DNA of 64,000 bases from Jeotgalicoccus halotolerans (GCF_003387165.1 NZ_QUMW01000001.1:1-64000); one strand, 5' to 3'. Positions 33,639 through 43,358 are shown, counted from the stretch's first letter. Program-made: numbers and translations. Notes: generated by a model from the sequence alone, not told the origin.

Positions 33639-33697
33639 GATTAGGCCTGCAGTGAAATTTGGATTCCGGTAAGAGAAGTAAAAATACAGTAACTAAA

Positions 33698-33732
33698 AAA
33701 CCTTCTGACTTAATTGTCAGAAGGTTTTACTA
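33698..33732. terminator. Bidirectional terminator at the end of the CynX-like gene
   Basis: AAACCTTCTGAC and GTCAGAAGGTTT form a perfect 12-bp stem, A run before and T run after. It overlaps the MFS stop codon. Confidence 0.8.
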
Positions 33733-34933
33733 TATAGTCATCGTAGTTTTTCTCTTTTTTATTGCCGATGATTGTAATCAGAATAAAGGCAGACGCATAA
33801 ATTGCCAGCAGTATAGACATCGTATAATTATGATTCTGTGTTCCATCGTATATAAAGCCGATTACAAACGGGAACAATCCGCCGAGAATACAGCCGCCGG
33901 TCTGCATCATAGCTGTCCATGAGTTCGCTCCGTCTGCCGTTACAGTTTCATCGAGCGGCAGCATCAATGCTGCTGAGTACAACCCGCCAAGCGGAATACC
34001 CATCATAAAGGCGCCGATCCACATCAAGGTGTGGTCTCCGGTCCAGAATAAGAGAGTTGCAATCGTCCCTGATACGAGAATGAAATAAATCCAGTTTCTG
34101 CGCGCCGGATATTTCTCCATCATTATCGGCAGCAGCAGGTTGAAGACAACCTGTACAGACATGACTGCGCTTAAGAGCATGCCGCCCTGAATCATCGTCA
34201 TACCGTTTTCCACTGACATCGGCACAAGCCATGTAATTGTTGAGAAATAGAGAGCCGCCTGCAGTGCGTAAAACAACATGAACAGATATGGTGTTGTCTG
34301 CTTCCACGGAGAAGGGAAGTTGTATTTCACTTCAGAAACATTCTGTTTAGGCAGCTTGCTGCTGGCGCCTGTTTTTAAGACAAAAGCAACAACCAGAACT
34401 CCGAATAAACCAAACACTGACCAAATCGCGAGGGCGAACATGTAGGAGTCTGAAACTTCAAAGAAAATGCCTGTAAGGGCTGCACTGGCCGCAGATCCCA
34501 TACTCATAAAGAAGGTTGAAATACCAATTGCAATCGCTGCGTGCCCCGGGAAATATTTCTTAATCACAGCAGACATTGTCGGTCCGAGTACTGCAATAGC
34601 CAGACCGATTAAAAAGGCAGTGATTAAAAGTGTTGAGAAGCCCGGCAGAAATCCGCGGACCGCAGTAGCAAGGCCGAGCACTGCCAGCATAAGTATCAAA
34701 GTAAATTTAGAACCGTATTTTTTATTAAGTACAGTGGCTAGTGATGCAAAAATTCCCATACATAAAACGGGAACAGTCGTAAGAAGACTGGCTTGTGCAT
34801 TAGACAATGATAAGGAAGTGCGAATCGAATCCATTAGAGGACCGACTGATGTAATGCCGAGGCGGAGGTTTAGTGAAATGGCAGCAATGACAAAAAGCAG
34901 CAGAAAAGTATTTTTATTATAAATTTTACCCAA
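33710..34933 (-). CDS. MFS transporter, CynX/NimT (cyanate permease-like) type
   Basis: 407 residues, TTG start after GGGAGGATAAGA. Twelve hydrophobic helices; the first carries the LNLRLGITSVGPL sequence diagnostic for the cyanate/2-nitroimidazole permease branch, and LPLDETVTADGANSWTAMMQTGGCILGG near the C-terminus is likewise characteristic. It is transcribed divergently from a LysR regulator with a dyad between them, so it is probably that regulator's target. Substrate not predictable; cyanate, nitroimidazoles and other small organics have been reported for the branch. Confidence 0.88.
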   Translation of the reverse strand: MGKIYNKNTFLLLFVIAAISLNLRLGITSVGPLMDSIRTSLSLSNAQASLLTTVPVLCMGIFASLATVLNKKYGSKFTLILMLAVLGLATAVRGFLPGFSTLLITAFLIGLAIAVLGPTMSAVIKKYFPGHAAIAIGISTFFMSMGSAASAALTGIFFEVSDSYMFALAIWSVFGLFGVLVVAFVLKTGASSKLPKQNVSEVKYNFPSPWKQTTPYLFMLFYALQAALYFSTITWLVPMSVENGMTMIQGGMLLSAVMSVQVVFNLLLPIMMEKYPARRNWIYFILVSGTIATLLFWTGDHTLMWIGAFMMGIPLGGLYSAALMLPLDETVTADGANSWTAMMQTGGCILGGLFPFVIGFIYDGTQNHNYTMSILLAIYASAFILITIIGNKKEKNYDDYIVKPSDN

Positions 34934-34964
34934 TTCTTATCCTCCCGAATTTCATATTATTCAT

Positions 34965-34986
34965 ATAGTAATACTTATGATACTAT
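34965..34986. promoter_or_regulatory. Candidate LysR operator
   Basis: ATAGTA-N10-TACTAT lies in the divergent intergenic region, and contains the T-N11-A core expected of LysR-type sites. Confidence 0.5.
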
Positions 34987-35057
34987 TAGACGTGATATAC
35001 ATAAAATATTAATAAAATTACTTAAAATAACTTTTTTCATATACTTGAGGTGAATTT

Positions 35058-35960
35058 ATGGATATTCGGCAATTACGGTATTTTATCGTTATCGCAGAAG
35101 AGAAACAGATATCAGCAGCAGCGAAGAAGCTTTATATGTCGCAGCCGCCGCTCAGCCAGCAGCTGAAAAATATGGAAGCATCGCTCGGTGAACAATTGTT
35201 TGAACGGAGCGGTAAATTTTTAGAGCTGACCGAAGCGGGTAAAACTTTGTATAAATACGCGCTTCAAATTACACAGATGATGGAAGAGGCTAGAAATGAA
35301 GTTGCCGATGTCGGGGGAGGAATAGACGGCAGGCTTGCAGTTGGTATTAATACTTTTTCCTTAGGCAATTTAAATGAAGTATTTCATCAGTACAGAAGCA
35401 TGTATCCAAAAATAAAATATAAAATTCAGCAGAATGAATCGTCCCTGCTCTGCTATCTTTTGAAGCAGCGGGAAATAGAAATGGCAATCGTCCGTCTGCC
35501 GCTTGAAATAGATGAATTTACACTGCAGCATCTCTACAGCGAACCGTTTTACGTTATCACTTCCAAAGAGAAAAAACTGTTTACAGGAGATGCGACACTC
35601 GAGGAAGTGAGCCGGTATCCGCTCGTCCTGCCGAGTATCGAAGGACTGGGTGTGTATTATTCAATCCATGAAGCATTCTCCAAAGCTAAAATACATCCGG
35701 AAATTATTGCGGAGTTTTCCGATCTGAAGCTGATGATGGAGCTTGTGTCCACTGATTTTGGTGTTTCCATAGTGCCGGAATCTCTCCTGCATCTTTACAA
35801 GGAATATCCGGTGCATATTCACAAAATTGCAGATTCTGAACAGCTGTCGGGTGATATCGGTTTAATCTGGCTGAAAAATCATCGTCTGTCTAAAGCAGCT
35901 CAGAATTTTATCGATGTGCTGGCTGCAAACATCAATAAGGGAGATATCGGACTGATATAA
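35058..35960 (+). CDS. LysR-family transcriptional regulator
   Basis: 300 residues: winged HTH (MDIRQLRYFIVIAEEKQISAAAKKLYMSQPPLSQQLKNME, residues 1-40) and a type-2 periplasmic-binding-like effector domain (about 88-295). The PPLSQQLK variant of the recognition helix is of the BenM/CatM/GltC class. Divergent from the CynX-like transporter; the adjacent dyad at 34965 is a probable binding site, giving both autoregulation and control of the transporter. Confidence 0.92.
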   Translation: MDIRQLRYFIVIAEEKQISAAAKKLYMSQPPLSQQLKNMEASLGEQLFERSGKFLELTEAGKTLYKYALQITQMMEEARNEVADVGGGIDGRLAVGINTFSLGNLNEVFHQYRSMYPKIKYKIQQNESSLLCYLLKQREIEMAIVRLPLEIDEFTLQHLYSEPFYVITSKEKKLFTGDATLEEVSRYPLVLPSIEGLGVYYSIHEAFSKAKIHPEIIAEFSDLKLMMELVSTDFGVSIVPESLLHLYKEYPVHIHKIADSEQLSGDIGLIWLKNHRLSKAAQNFIDVLAANINKGDIGLI

Positions 35961-35978
35961 TATAAGCGGGGTGGTTTT

Positions 35979-36188
35979 ATGAAGCGGAAAAATATAAATG
36001 TTTTAGGCGGAATAATTTCCAGAATGGCCGGGAGAAAAGAAAAAGAGTATATAGATAGTCTCAATCAGGAAAAGCTCGAGAGAAATATACAAGCAGCTAA
36101 AGACAGGCTGGAAGAAGGTAATCTGTCTGTATGTCAAAAACAGGAGTATGAAAAAACGCTCAGGCATCTGGAGAAATACCAAAAATAA
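35979..36188 (+). CDS. Small basic protein of unknown function
   Basis: 69 residues, ATG after AGCGGGGTGG. Almost wholly helical and charged (EKEYIDSLNQEKLERNIQAAKDRLEEG) with no membrane segment. Lies between the regulator and the Fsr-like transporter, with gaps of 18 and 21 bp, so the three are probably cotranscribed. No family recognised. Confidence 0.6.
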   Translation: MKRKNINVLGGIISRMAGRKEKEYIDSLNQEKLERNIQAAKDRLEEGNLSVCQKQEYEKTLRHLEKYQK

Positions 36189-36209
36189 AGAAGAAACGAA
36201 GGGGATACA

Positions 36210-37388
36210 GTGTTTAAATCAGCCAACAGGAAAACATACGCTATGGCAGCAGGTCACTTATTTTGTGATATGAACTCAGGCATTCTGCCGGCCCTGCTGC
36301 CTTTTTTAATTTTTGCTTATGATTTTACATATACAGCGGCAGCAGCCCTCATATTTGCAGCAAATATCGTCTCGTCAGTCTCTCAGCCTTTTATCGGTAT
36401 ATATTCAGATATTATATCTAAAAAATGGATGGTGCCTTTAGGCTTAATCCTCGGCAGCTCAGGGCTTGCGGTTATTGGCTTTTTAGATAACTACTGGGCA
36501 ATTTTTGCTGCCATTATGGTCAGCGGGCTTGGAACAGCACTGTTTCACCCGGAAGCAGCAAAGACCGTGACTTTGAATGCAGGGAAAAACAAAGCATCGG
36601 ATATGAGCATATTTTCTTTGGGCGGGACTTTGGGCTTTGCACTCGGACCCGTTGTCGCTACTGTCACGCTCATGCTGTGGGATTTGCAGGGTTTGATAAT
36701 TTTAATTATCCCGTCGCTGATTATGAGTTTAATTATTTGGAAAGTCACCAGTGAACCGGCAGGGCAAAAAGCACCTGTTTCTTCTGCAGCCACAGCTCAG
36801 GTACTTCCGAAAGACCAGTGGAAACCATTCTCGCTCTTAAGCGTTGTGCTGATTATGCGGTCCATTGTCTTTATAAGTTTGAACACCTTTATTCCGCTGT
36901 TCTGGATTACGATTATTCTCCAGTCCAATGAATCGGGGAATATACTTTTAAGTATCTTCCTGATCTCGACATCAGCGGGTACACTCTTTGGAGGAAGAAT
37001 CGCAGACAATTTAGGTTACTTAAACGTCATCCGCTACAGCTTTATAGCAGTTGTACCGGTACTGTTTATCCTCTCTGTTACAGAATCGTTTGCACTCTCG
37101 GCACTGATGATAATCGCAGCAGGATTTCTAATTTTTATGCCGTACAGTTCACTCGTTGTGCTGGGACAGCAGTATCTGCCGAACAGAGTCGGCCTGGCAT
37201 CAGGTGTCACTCTCGGTTTATCGGTCAGCGCAGGCGGAGTCTTTGCACCGGTTTTAGGTAAAATCGCAGATATGTACGGGGTATCGGCAGTCATGACGGT
37301 TATCTTTGGTGTTGCAGTCATCGCTTTAATATTTACACTGATGCTGTCACGGATGCATACGCAGTTAAAATTAAATGCTTCATATTAA
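36210..37388 (+). CDS. MFS transporter, fosmidomycin-resistance (Fsr) type
   Basis: 392 residues, GTG start after CGAAGGGGATA. Twelve hydrophobic helices. The opening AAGHLFCDMNSGILPALLPF is the distinctive first-helix signature of Fsr-type exporters, and FHPEAAK at the loop before helix 5 is also typical. The real substrate range of such proteins is unclear. Probably last of the LysR operon; a good terminator follows. Confidence 0.88.
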   Translation: MFKSANRKTYAMAAGHLFCDMNSGILPALLPFLIFAYDFTYTAAAALIFAANIVSSVSQPFIGIYSDIISKKWMVPLGLILGSSGLAVIGFLDNYWAIFAAIMVSGLGTALFHPEAAKTVTLNAGKNKASDMSIFSLGGTLGFALGPVVATVTLMLWDLQGLIILIIPSLIMSLIIWKVTSEPAGQKAPVSSAATAQVLPKDQWKPFSLLSVVLIMRSIVFISLNTFIPLFWITIILQSNESGNILLSIFLISTSAGTLFGGRIADNLGYLNVIRYSFIAVVPVLFILSVTESFALSALMIIAAGFLIFMPYSSLVVLGQQYLPNRVGLASGVTLGLSVSAGGVFAPVLGKIADMYGVSAVMTVIFGVAVIALIFTLMLSRMHTQLKLNASY

Positions 37389-37453
37389 AAATGTAAGAGT
37401 ATGGACTTTGAATCTATAAGAAGAAATGCCAATCTGCATAAATAAAGTAATTC

Positions 37454-37500
37454 AAGAAGTTCCTGCTGGTTTTCACCACACAGGAACTTCTTACGTTTTG
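37454..37500 (+). terminator. Terminator of the Fsr-like gene
   Basis: AAGAAGTTCCTG and CAGGAACTTCTT are exact 12-bp arms with a 15-base loop; ACGTTTTG follows. Confidence 0.75.
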
Positions 37501-37581
37501 TTGACTATCTACAATTACAGATTTAGTATAGGACTATGTTTTTAAAATTTTCAAATTATTCATACGAAAAGGAATGGTTTT

Positions 37582-38730
37582 GTGATTACTTTAATTAAAA
37601 ATGCAGAGATTTATGCTCCGGACTTTATCGGCAAGCAGTCAGTCTTAGTGATTAACGGTAAAATTTCAAAAATTGGCGATATCGATGAAAACGCAGTATC
37701 CAGCCTCGGGATTGACTATAAAATCATTGATGCCGAAGGTGCTCTTGTCACACCGGGTTTTATCGATCCCCATGTACATTTTCTCGGAGGCGGAGGTGAG
37801 GGCGGATTTGCGACCCGCACTCCGGAAATTCAAATCAGTGATTTAATTCAGTCGGGTATTACTTCAGCGGCCGGTCTGATCGGAACAGACGGGACTACGC
37901 GGCATTTGACTTCTCTCCTTGCTAAAGCCCGGGGTTTGGAAATCGAAGGAATTTCTACATATATTTATACCGGTAATTATGATGTGCCGACACCGACTTT
38001 TACTGACAATGTAAAGGATGATGCAATTTTAATCGATAAAGTAATCGGTACTGCCGAAATTGCAATATCTGATTCGAGATCCGGCCAGCCAAGTGTACAT
38101 GAACTTGCAAAAATTGTCGGTCAAACCAGAGTAGGCGGCATGTTAAGCGGCAAGGCGGGAATTACCCACTTCCATACAGGTCCCGGAAAAGGTTATTTAT
38201 CAATACTTCACCAGCTGCTGGATGAATACGAACTGCCTGCATCGAATCTCCATGTGACTCATATAACTAGAAGCAGGGAATTATTTGATGATGCCATCAG
38301 ACTGGCAGCAAGGGGTGCATTTGTCGATATTACCGCTGATGACACGACTTACGAATGGATCTCCTATTATAAAAAGAATCAGGGGGATTTAAGTAAGCTG
38401 ACTATATCTTCGGATGGCAACGGCAGTCTGCCTAAATTTAATGAAGAAGGAAAACTGATCGGCTTTGGAGTCGCCAGTACGCGCACCCTATTTAATCAGG
38501 TTATTGAAACGATTAGAGCGGGAGAATTATCTTTGGAAGAAACTTTGAGGCTGGTGACAGCCAACACTGCAGAGGCCCTGAAACTCGAAGGCAAAGGTGT
38601 GATTCAAGAAGGAAGTGATGCTGACTTATTAGTGCTGTCGAAAGATACCTTTGAAATTGAACATGTATTTGCGAAAGGAAAGCATATGATTGAGAACGGC
38701 AATTTACTCGTAAAAGGGACTTTTGAATAA
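37582..38730 (+). CDS. iadA: Isoaspartyl dipeptidase (beta-aspartyl-peptidase)
   Basis: 382 residues, GTG start after AAAAGGAATGG. Amidohydrolase-superfamily metalloprotease: first metal pair in PGFIDPHVHFLGGGGEGG (H64, H66), later histidines in ITHFHTGPG and LHVTHITR, and the final aspartate in ISSDGNGS. GGEGGFATRTPE at 71-82 is typical of IadA. It would remove beta-linked aspartyl residues from peptides produced by protein ageing. It is 16 bp from an NhaC-type antiporter gene and close to an asparaginase, suggesting an aspartate/asparagine salvage cluster. Confidence 0.92.
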   Translation: MITLIKNAEIYAPDFIGKQSVLVINGKISKIGDIDENAVSSLGIDYKIIDAEGALVTPGFIDPHVHFLGGGGEGGFATRTPEIQISDLIQSGITSAAGLIGTDGTTRHLTSLLAKARGLEIEGISTYIYTGNYDVPTPTFTDNVKDDAILIDKVIGTAEIAISDSRSGQPSVHELAKIVGQTRVGGMLSGKAGITHFHTGPGKGYLSILHQLLDEYELPASNLHVTHITRSRELFDDAIRLAARGAFVDITADDTTYEWISYYKKNQGDLSKLTISSDGNGSLPKFNEEGKLIGFGVASTRTLFNQVIETIRAGELSLEETLRLVTANTAEALKLEGKGVIQEGSDADLLVLSKDTFEIEHVFAKGKHMIENGNLLVKGTFE

Positions 38731-38746
38731 GGGAGAGCGTACATAT

Positions 38747-40156
38747 ATGAAAAGAAAACCAAATTTATTTGAAGCATTTTCACCTATTGCCGTAATGCTG
38801 CTGCTGCTGGCAATCGGTTTTGGAGTATTCGGATTAAACCCTGAACCGCTGCTTATACTTTCTTCCGTATATGCAGGATTTATTGCTCTTCGTCTTGGAT
38901 TTTCATGGGAAGATATGATGAAAGGAATACAGGAAAAAGTGAGCCTGGCTATGCCTGCCATTCTGATCCTCATATCTATCGGGATTTTAATTGGTACCTG
39001 GATGATATCCGGCACTATTCCAATGTTAATATACTACGGGCTGGAACTGATTAATCCGACATTCATCGTTTTAATTGCCTTTGTCGTTTCTGCCATTATA
39101 TCTATCGTTACCGGAACATCATGGGGGTCAGTCGGAACAGTTGGTGTCGCTTTGATGGGAATTGCGACAGGCCTCGAAGCCAATCTTCCGGCTACTGCCG
39201 GTGCGATAGTTGCAGGTGCATATTTTGGAGATAAACTATCTCCATTATCCGACACAACAAATCTTGCGCCGATTGCTGCTGGAAGTGAATTGTATGAACA
39301 TATTAAACATATGATGTGGACGACGGTTCCGGCAGCTATCGTATCGATGGTTATTTATTTAATCGCAGGATTAAGTATTGCTGACAAAGAAGTTACAGCG
39401 CCGGAAACGATGACTACTATGCTGACAACTTTAAATGCTATGTTCAGCTGGAATATACTGTTATTATTGCCGCCTGCTCTTATATTATTCGGAGCTGTAA
39501 AAAAATATCCTACATTGCCGGTCATTATATTCTCTTCAGTGCTGGCAGGAGTTTTGGGAATGTTTATACAAGGATTCAGCTTAAAAGATGTATTTGCATC
39601 TGCAGTTAGCGGCTTTGATGTCAGCATGGTTAACAAAAATGGATTCGAAGCCTCTTCTGTCATACCGGAAGTGCTGGATTTAGTACATCAGGGCGGCATG
39701 CAGTCTATGACAAGTGTGATTTTAATCGCCTTTTCGGCGTTTGCCTTCGCAGGAATTATGACAAAATCAGGTGCCTTGGAAGTCATTATAGAATATCTTC
39801 TTAAATTCGTTAAACGTACGGGAGATTTAATATTAACAACCGTCTTATCCTGTCTGACTATGGCATTAGTAACAGGCAACTCTTACCTGTCTATAATCGT
39901 TCCGGGGGAAATGTTCAAAGATACTTATAAAATGAAAAATCTTGCTGCAAAAAATCTGTCAAGAACACTTGAGGACTCAGGAACAGTTATCGTTCCTTTA
40001 ATCCCCTGATCATCTGCAGGAGTATTTATGGCAGGAACACTCGGCATCCCAACCTTAAGTTATGCCCCTTGGGCCGTGCTTTGCTACGTTGGATTTATCT
40101 TTGCTATTATTCTAGGATATACAGGAATTGGTATTGCAAAAGATTTGAAAGAATAG
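38747..40156 (+). pseudogene. NhaC-family Na+/H+ antiporter interrupted by one TGA
   Basis: Start ATG at 38747 (GGGAGAG upstream). The frame shows an NhaC-type antiporter with ten or more helices, SIVTGTSWGSVGTVG, GAYFGDKLSPLSDTTNLAP and SRTLEDSGTVIVPLIP. A TGA at 40007-40009 falls exactly where this family has a conserved tryptophan (PLIPW), and the same frame continues with SSAGVFMAGTLG and a last helix to TAG at 40154, giving the usual full length of about 469 codons. TGG to TGA is a single base change. Without readthrough the protein loses its last helix and would probably be inactive. It is 16 bp after iadA. Confidence 0.85.
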
Positions 40157-40178
40157 AAAGCTAATTAAACTTACTAAC

Positions 40179-40220
40179 GGGCATCTTCAATAATTTTTGG
40201 AGATGCCTCAAACTTTATTT
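40179..40220 (+). terminator. Terminator of the iadA unit
   Basis: GGGCATCTTC and GGAGATGCCTC arms around AATAATTTTT; AAACTTTATTT follows. Confidence 0.6.
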
Positions 40221-40315
40221 AGGAGTAGGCTTGATGAAATATTCTTTATAGAGACGCTGCTTGCTTATTGTTATACTGTAAATGATTTTAAGTTTACATA
40301 AAAAGGGGAATGATT

Positions 40316-41284
40316 ATGCCACATATTAAACTGCTGACAACAGGGGGAACGATTGCCAGCAAACGGGATCCTGTTACAGGACTCCAGCAAACCGGCTTGA
40401 TAACAGGAGAGGAACTGGCGGGGAAATTGGATTTACACGATGATATCCACATCAGCGTAGAGGAGATTATTAAAGTCTCAAGCAGTGCTATTACTTTTGA
40501 CAACCTGATAACGATAAAAGACGCTGTTCTGGAAGCGGTCAATGACGACGATGTGGATGGCATCGTACTTACACACGGTACTGACACGCTTGAAGAAACG
40601 TCTTATTTCCTAAGTCAGGTTATACCGGCAGGGAAAGCAGTCGTCGTCACAGGATCGCAGCGCGGGCCGGAGCTGATTGGGACCGATGCTTATGCCAATC
40701 TGCAGGATGCCATTACACTGGCAGCAGATGAAGGAGCGGCAAAAATCGGCGTCAGCGCCTTATTTAATTCGAAAGTATTTATGCCGAGATTTGTAAAAAA
40801 AGTGAACGCGATGAACGTCGACGGTTTTGGCGGCGGAGGCACAGGATACCTCGGAACGGTGGATGGCCATGATGTAAAAATTTATCAGTATCCGGCACAT
40901 AACAGTACATATAAAGTTCAAGGAGAATTGCCCGAAGTCGATATTATTAAATGTGCTTTGGGTACTGATGCGAAATTTATCGATTGTGCAATTGACCATA
41001 AAGTCGAGGGACTTGTTATTGAAACAATGGGGCGGGGGCATGCAAATGACCTCGTTGCTGCAGGAGTGAGAAGAGCGGTCGATGCGGGAATTAAGGTTGT
41101 TATTACTTCCGCTTCCGATGACGGCGATGTAAAGGTAGCCTATGACTTTTCCGGTGGTATTTCGCAATTTGAAAAAGACGGTGCAGTGAACGGCGGCTCT
41201 TACGACAGTAAAAAAGCGAGACTGAAACTCGCTGTAATGCTGGCTGCTGGGGAAGAGGTTACCGAAGAGGATTTTAAATACTAA
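40316..41284 (+). CDS. L-asparaginase
   Basis: 322 residues, ATG at 40316 after AAAAGGGG (an ATG two codons upstream is too close to the site). Both catalytic blocks are present: TTGGTIASK (T at about 10 and 12) near the start and IVLTHGTDTLEETSYF (T, D and the following K in the 85-100 region); VVTGSQRGPELIGTDAYANLQDA follows. No signal peptide, so cytoplasmic, in the type I/AnsA-type size range. It would hydrolyse asparagine to aspartate and ammonia. The neighbouring iadA and antiporter genes support an aspartate-metabolism theme. Flanked by terminators on both sides. Confidence 0.92.
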   Translation: MPHIKLLTTGGTIASKRDPVTGLQQTGLITGEELAGKLDLHDDIHISVEEIIKVSSSAITFDNLITIKDAVLEAVNDDDVDGIVLTHGTDTLEETSYFLSQVIPAGKAVVVTGSQRGPELIGTDAYANLQDAITLAADEGAAKIGVSALFNSKVFMPRFVKKVNAMNVDGFGGGGTGYLGTVDGHDVKIYQYPAHNSTYKVQGELPEVDIIKCALGTDAKFIDCAIDHKVEGLVIETMGRGHANDLVAAGVRRAVDAGIKVVITSASDDGDVKVAYDFSGGISQFEKDGAVNGGSYDSKKARLKLAVMLAAGEEVTEEDFKY

Positions 41285-41294
41285 ACAATAAAGA

Positions 41295-41330
41295 AACCGG
41301 AGCAAATAGTGATATGCTCCGGTGTTTTTG
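41295..41330. terminator. Terminator between asparaginase and sugar-dehydrogenase genes
   Basis: ACCGGAGCA and TGCTCCGGT arms with a 10-base loop, followed by GTTTTTG; serves convergent genes. Confidence 0.8.
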
Positions 41331-41339
41331 AATCTTTAA

Positions 41340-42677
41340 TTATTCACCTGCTGCAGTTACCTTATAAATCATACCGCCATCAGTAGCTGCTACAAGCGCG
41401 CCATCTTCAGTTACAAGAATATCGCGGAAACGTTGGCCTTCGTCAGTTAACAGACGTTCTTCCCCAACAATCATGCCGTCTTCAATGACGACCCGTACAA
41501 TATAGTTTGGCGCCAGACCGCCGATAAACAGGTTGTTCTCCCATTCAGGAATGGCGTCGTTATCATAGAATGACATACCGCTTGGTGCACTCGTTGGATC
41601 CCAATAATATACGGGTTCAACAAAGCCCTGCGCTTCGTGTTCTGAAATACCATCATTGATTAATTCACCGCTGTACTCGATACCGTAAGACACAGTCGGC
41701 CATCCATAGTTAGAACCCGGTTCAATAATGTTCAGCTCATCTCCGGCCTGTGGACCGAACTCAACAATCCATAAGTCTCCTGTTTCTGGGTTGAAGTCCA
41801 CACCTTGAATATTACGGTGACCGTAGCTGTATATACCATCAAGTGCGTCTTTATCTTCAATAAATGGATTCGAATCTACTGGTTCCCCGTCCTGTGTAAT
41901 GTGAATGACTTTACCTAAATAAGCATCTAAGTCCTGTGCACGTTCTCGAATTGGATCATCTGAGCGCTCACCAGTTGTTAAGAACAGGTTGCCATCTTCA
42001 TCAAAAATAATACGTCCGCCATAGTGTAAGGTGCCATCATAGGCTGGTTCTGCCTCGAAGATAACTTCAAAATCTTCAAGTGAGGTCTCATCTTCTGATA
42101 ACACACCCTTACCGACAGCAGTTAAAGTACCATCGTCCTTATCTTCGGAAAACGTCATAAACACCAGCCTTGATTCGTCGAAATCAAGTGCGACGGTTAC
42201 ATCAAGTAAACCACCCTGATCTTCGTTATTTACTTCCGGTGTACCTTCGATTGGATCTGAAACAGAACCATCTTCAAGGTTTAAAATAAGAAGTTCTGCG
42301 GAGTCCCTTTGCGTAACAAGCAAGCGGTTCGTATCAAACTCTTCCATACCCCAGGACACATCAAGACCTTCAGCAACAACTTCCACATTCAATTCTGTTT
42401 CAGTTTCTACTTTAGGCGCTCTGGTTTGTTCTGGAAATGCTGGTTCAAACTCAGTTACTTTTGGTTCAGTTTCAGCACTTTCTTCCGTTGCGGTTTCCGA
42501 GTCGTCAGTTGATTCTTCTGTTACGGTTTCCGAGTCGTCAGCTGACTCTTCTGTTACAGTCTCTGATTCATCCGTCGTTGCTTCTTCTGAAGTATTATCA
42601 TTGCCGCATGCTGCCAACGCCAATACAAAGATCAGCATTGTAAAGAACAATAATCTCGACGACGAAACTTTCGGCAT
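41340..42677 (-). CDS. PQQ-type glucose/sorbosone dehydrogenase lipoprotein
   Basis: 445 residues, ATG after AAAGGAGAGGG. Signal peptide with lipobox LAAC (residues 21-24), so a surface lipoprotein; an acidic low-complexity linker of (S/D)DSETVTEES-type repeats (about 33-70) precedes a six-bladed GSDH propeller with WGMEEF, DQGGLLDVTV, GHRNIQGVDFNPETGDLW, WIVEFGPQAGDELN, GWP and GLAPN signatures. These soluble quinoprotein-like dehydrogenases oxidise sugars; some bacterial homologues use the fold without PQQ. The repeat linker is likely to vary in length between strains by slippage. It is monocistronic. Confidence 0.88.
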   Translation of the reverse strand: MPKVSSSRLLFFTMLIFVLALAACGNDNTSEEATTDESETVTEESADDSETVTEESTDDSETATEESAETEPKVTEFEPAFPEQTRAPKVETETELNVEVVAEGLDVSWGMEEFDTNRLLVTQRDSAELLILNLEDGSVSDPIEGTPEVNNEDQGGLLDVTVALDFDESRLVFMTFSEDKDDGTLTAVGKGVLSEDETSLEDFEVIFEAEPAYDGTLHYGGRIIFDEDGNLFLTTGERSDDPIRERAQDLDAYLGKVIHITQDGEPVDSNPFIEDKDALDGIYSYGHRNIQGVDFNPETGDLWIVEFGPQAGDELNIIEPGSNYGWPTVSYGIEYSGELINDGISEHEAQGFVEPVYYWDPTSAPSGMSFYDNDAIPEWENNLFIGGLAPNYIVRVVIEDGMIVGEERLLTDEGQRFRDILVTEDGALVAATDGGMIYKVTAAGE

Positions 42678-42817
42678 TGTGTCCCTCTCCTTTTCTATAG
42701 TATAAAGTTTCTTTTAAATTAATTTTATCACAATTTTCAGAAAACTAAAGAATTATGTGCTGGATTCGCACATGAAAATCCGCGACAAAGAGGGATTAGA
42801 CCGATGTCTTTGTGAGT

Positions 42818-43306
42818 TTATTCGTTTGAATTAAATAGTAAACAGCTGCCGCCTGAACCGTATTTATTTGGTTCCTTATCACCGGGCAGGACGAACAGAA
42901 TTAAACAGTAAATGAAAATAATTGTTCCAAAAACGAGACATAAAATACTGATGACTAATACGATGCCAACGGTTGTATCACCGTCAGTCCCGTGCCAGGC
43001 AAAAATTCCGATAAAACCGGCAATGAGTCCGTAAGGTGCAGCAATCGCACTGATTGGAAACAAAATCGCGAACAGCATTGTCCGGTTTGTATCATGCAGC
43101 CGCCGTGCTGCGGTTGTAAAAGAAGGTACCATTGTCAGCAGCACCACATACCTCGCAAGTGGAATTTGTATAACTGCACTAAAGTAAAAAACAAAAAGAA
43201 AGATAAAGATATGAATCAGAAAAGGTACCCAGAAGTCAGAACGGGTCGACCTTCCGCTGAAATCAAAAGTATGCTTCCAGAAATCTATGTAGCTTTTAAA
43301 TATCAT
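42818..43306 (-). CDS. DUF805 family membrane protein
   Basis: 162 residues, ATG after CAGGGAGG. It begins with FKSYIDFWKHTFDFSGRSTRSDFW, the F-S-G-R-x-R-x-E/DFW pattern diagnostic of DUF805, and has four hydrophobic helices with TTAARRLHDTNR between the second and third, also conserved. The C-terminal GDKEPNKYG is typical. The physiological role is unknown; some members neighbour inner-membrane stress functions. Confidence 0.9.
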   Translation of the reverse strand: MIFKSYIDFWKHTFDFSGRSTRSDFWVPFLIHIFIFLFVFYFSAVIQIPLARYVVLLTMVPSFTTAARRLHDTNRTMLFAILFPISAIAAPYGLIAGFIGIFAWHGTDGDTTVGIVLVISILCLVFGTIIFIYCLILFVLPGDKEPNKYGSGGSCLLFNSNE

Positions 43307-43358
43307 ATGAAAACCTCCCTGAAGTCAGTTTGGTGTAAATATTAACAAATCCGTTTTG

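Noticed and set aside
40007-40156. UGA read as tryptophan (altered code) in the NhaC gene
   Set aside because: Other genes here use TGA as an ordinary stop, for example in overlaps of the ATGA type, and other in-frame stops of TAG and TAA occur nearby; a point mutation or error is simpler.
42309-42643. Plus-strand frames opposite the sugar dehydrogenase signal and linker
   Set aside because: They are shadows of the repetitive linker on the complementary strand; composition reflects the repeats.
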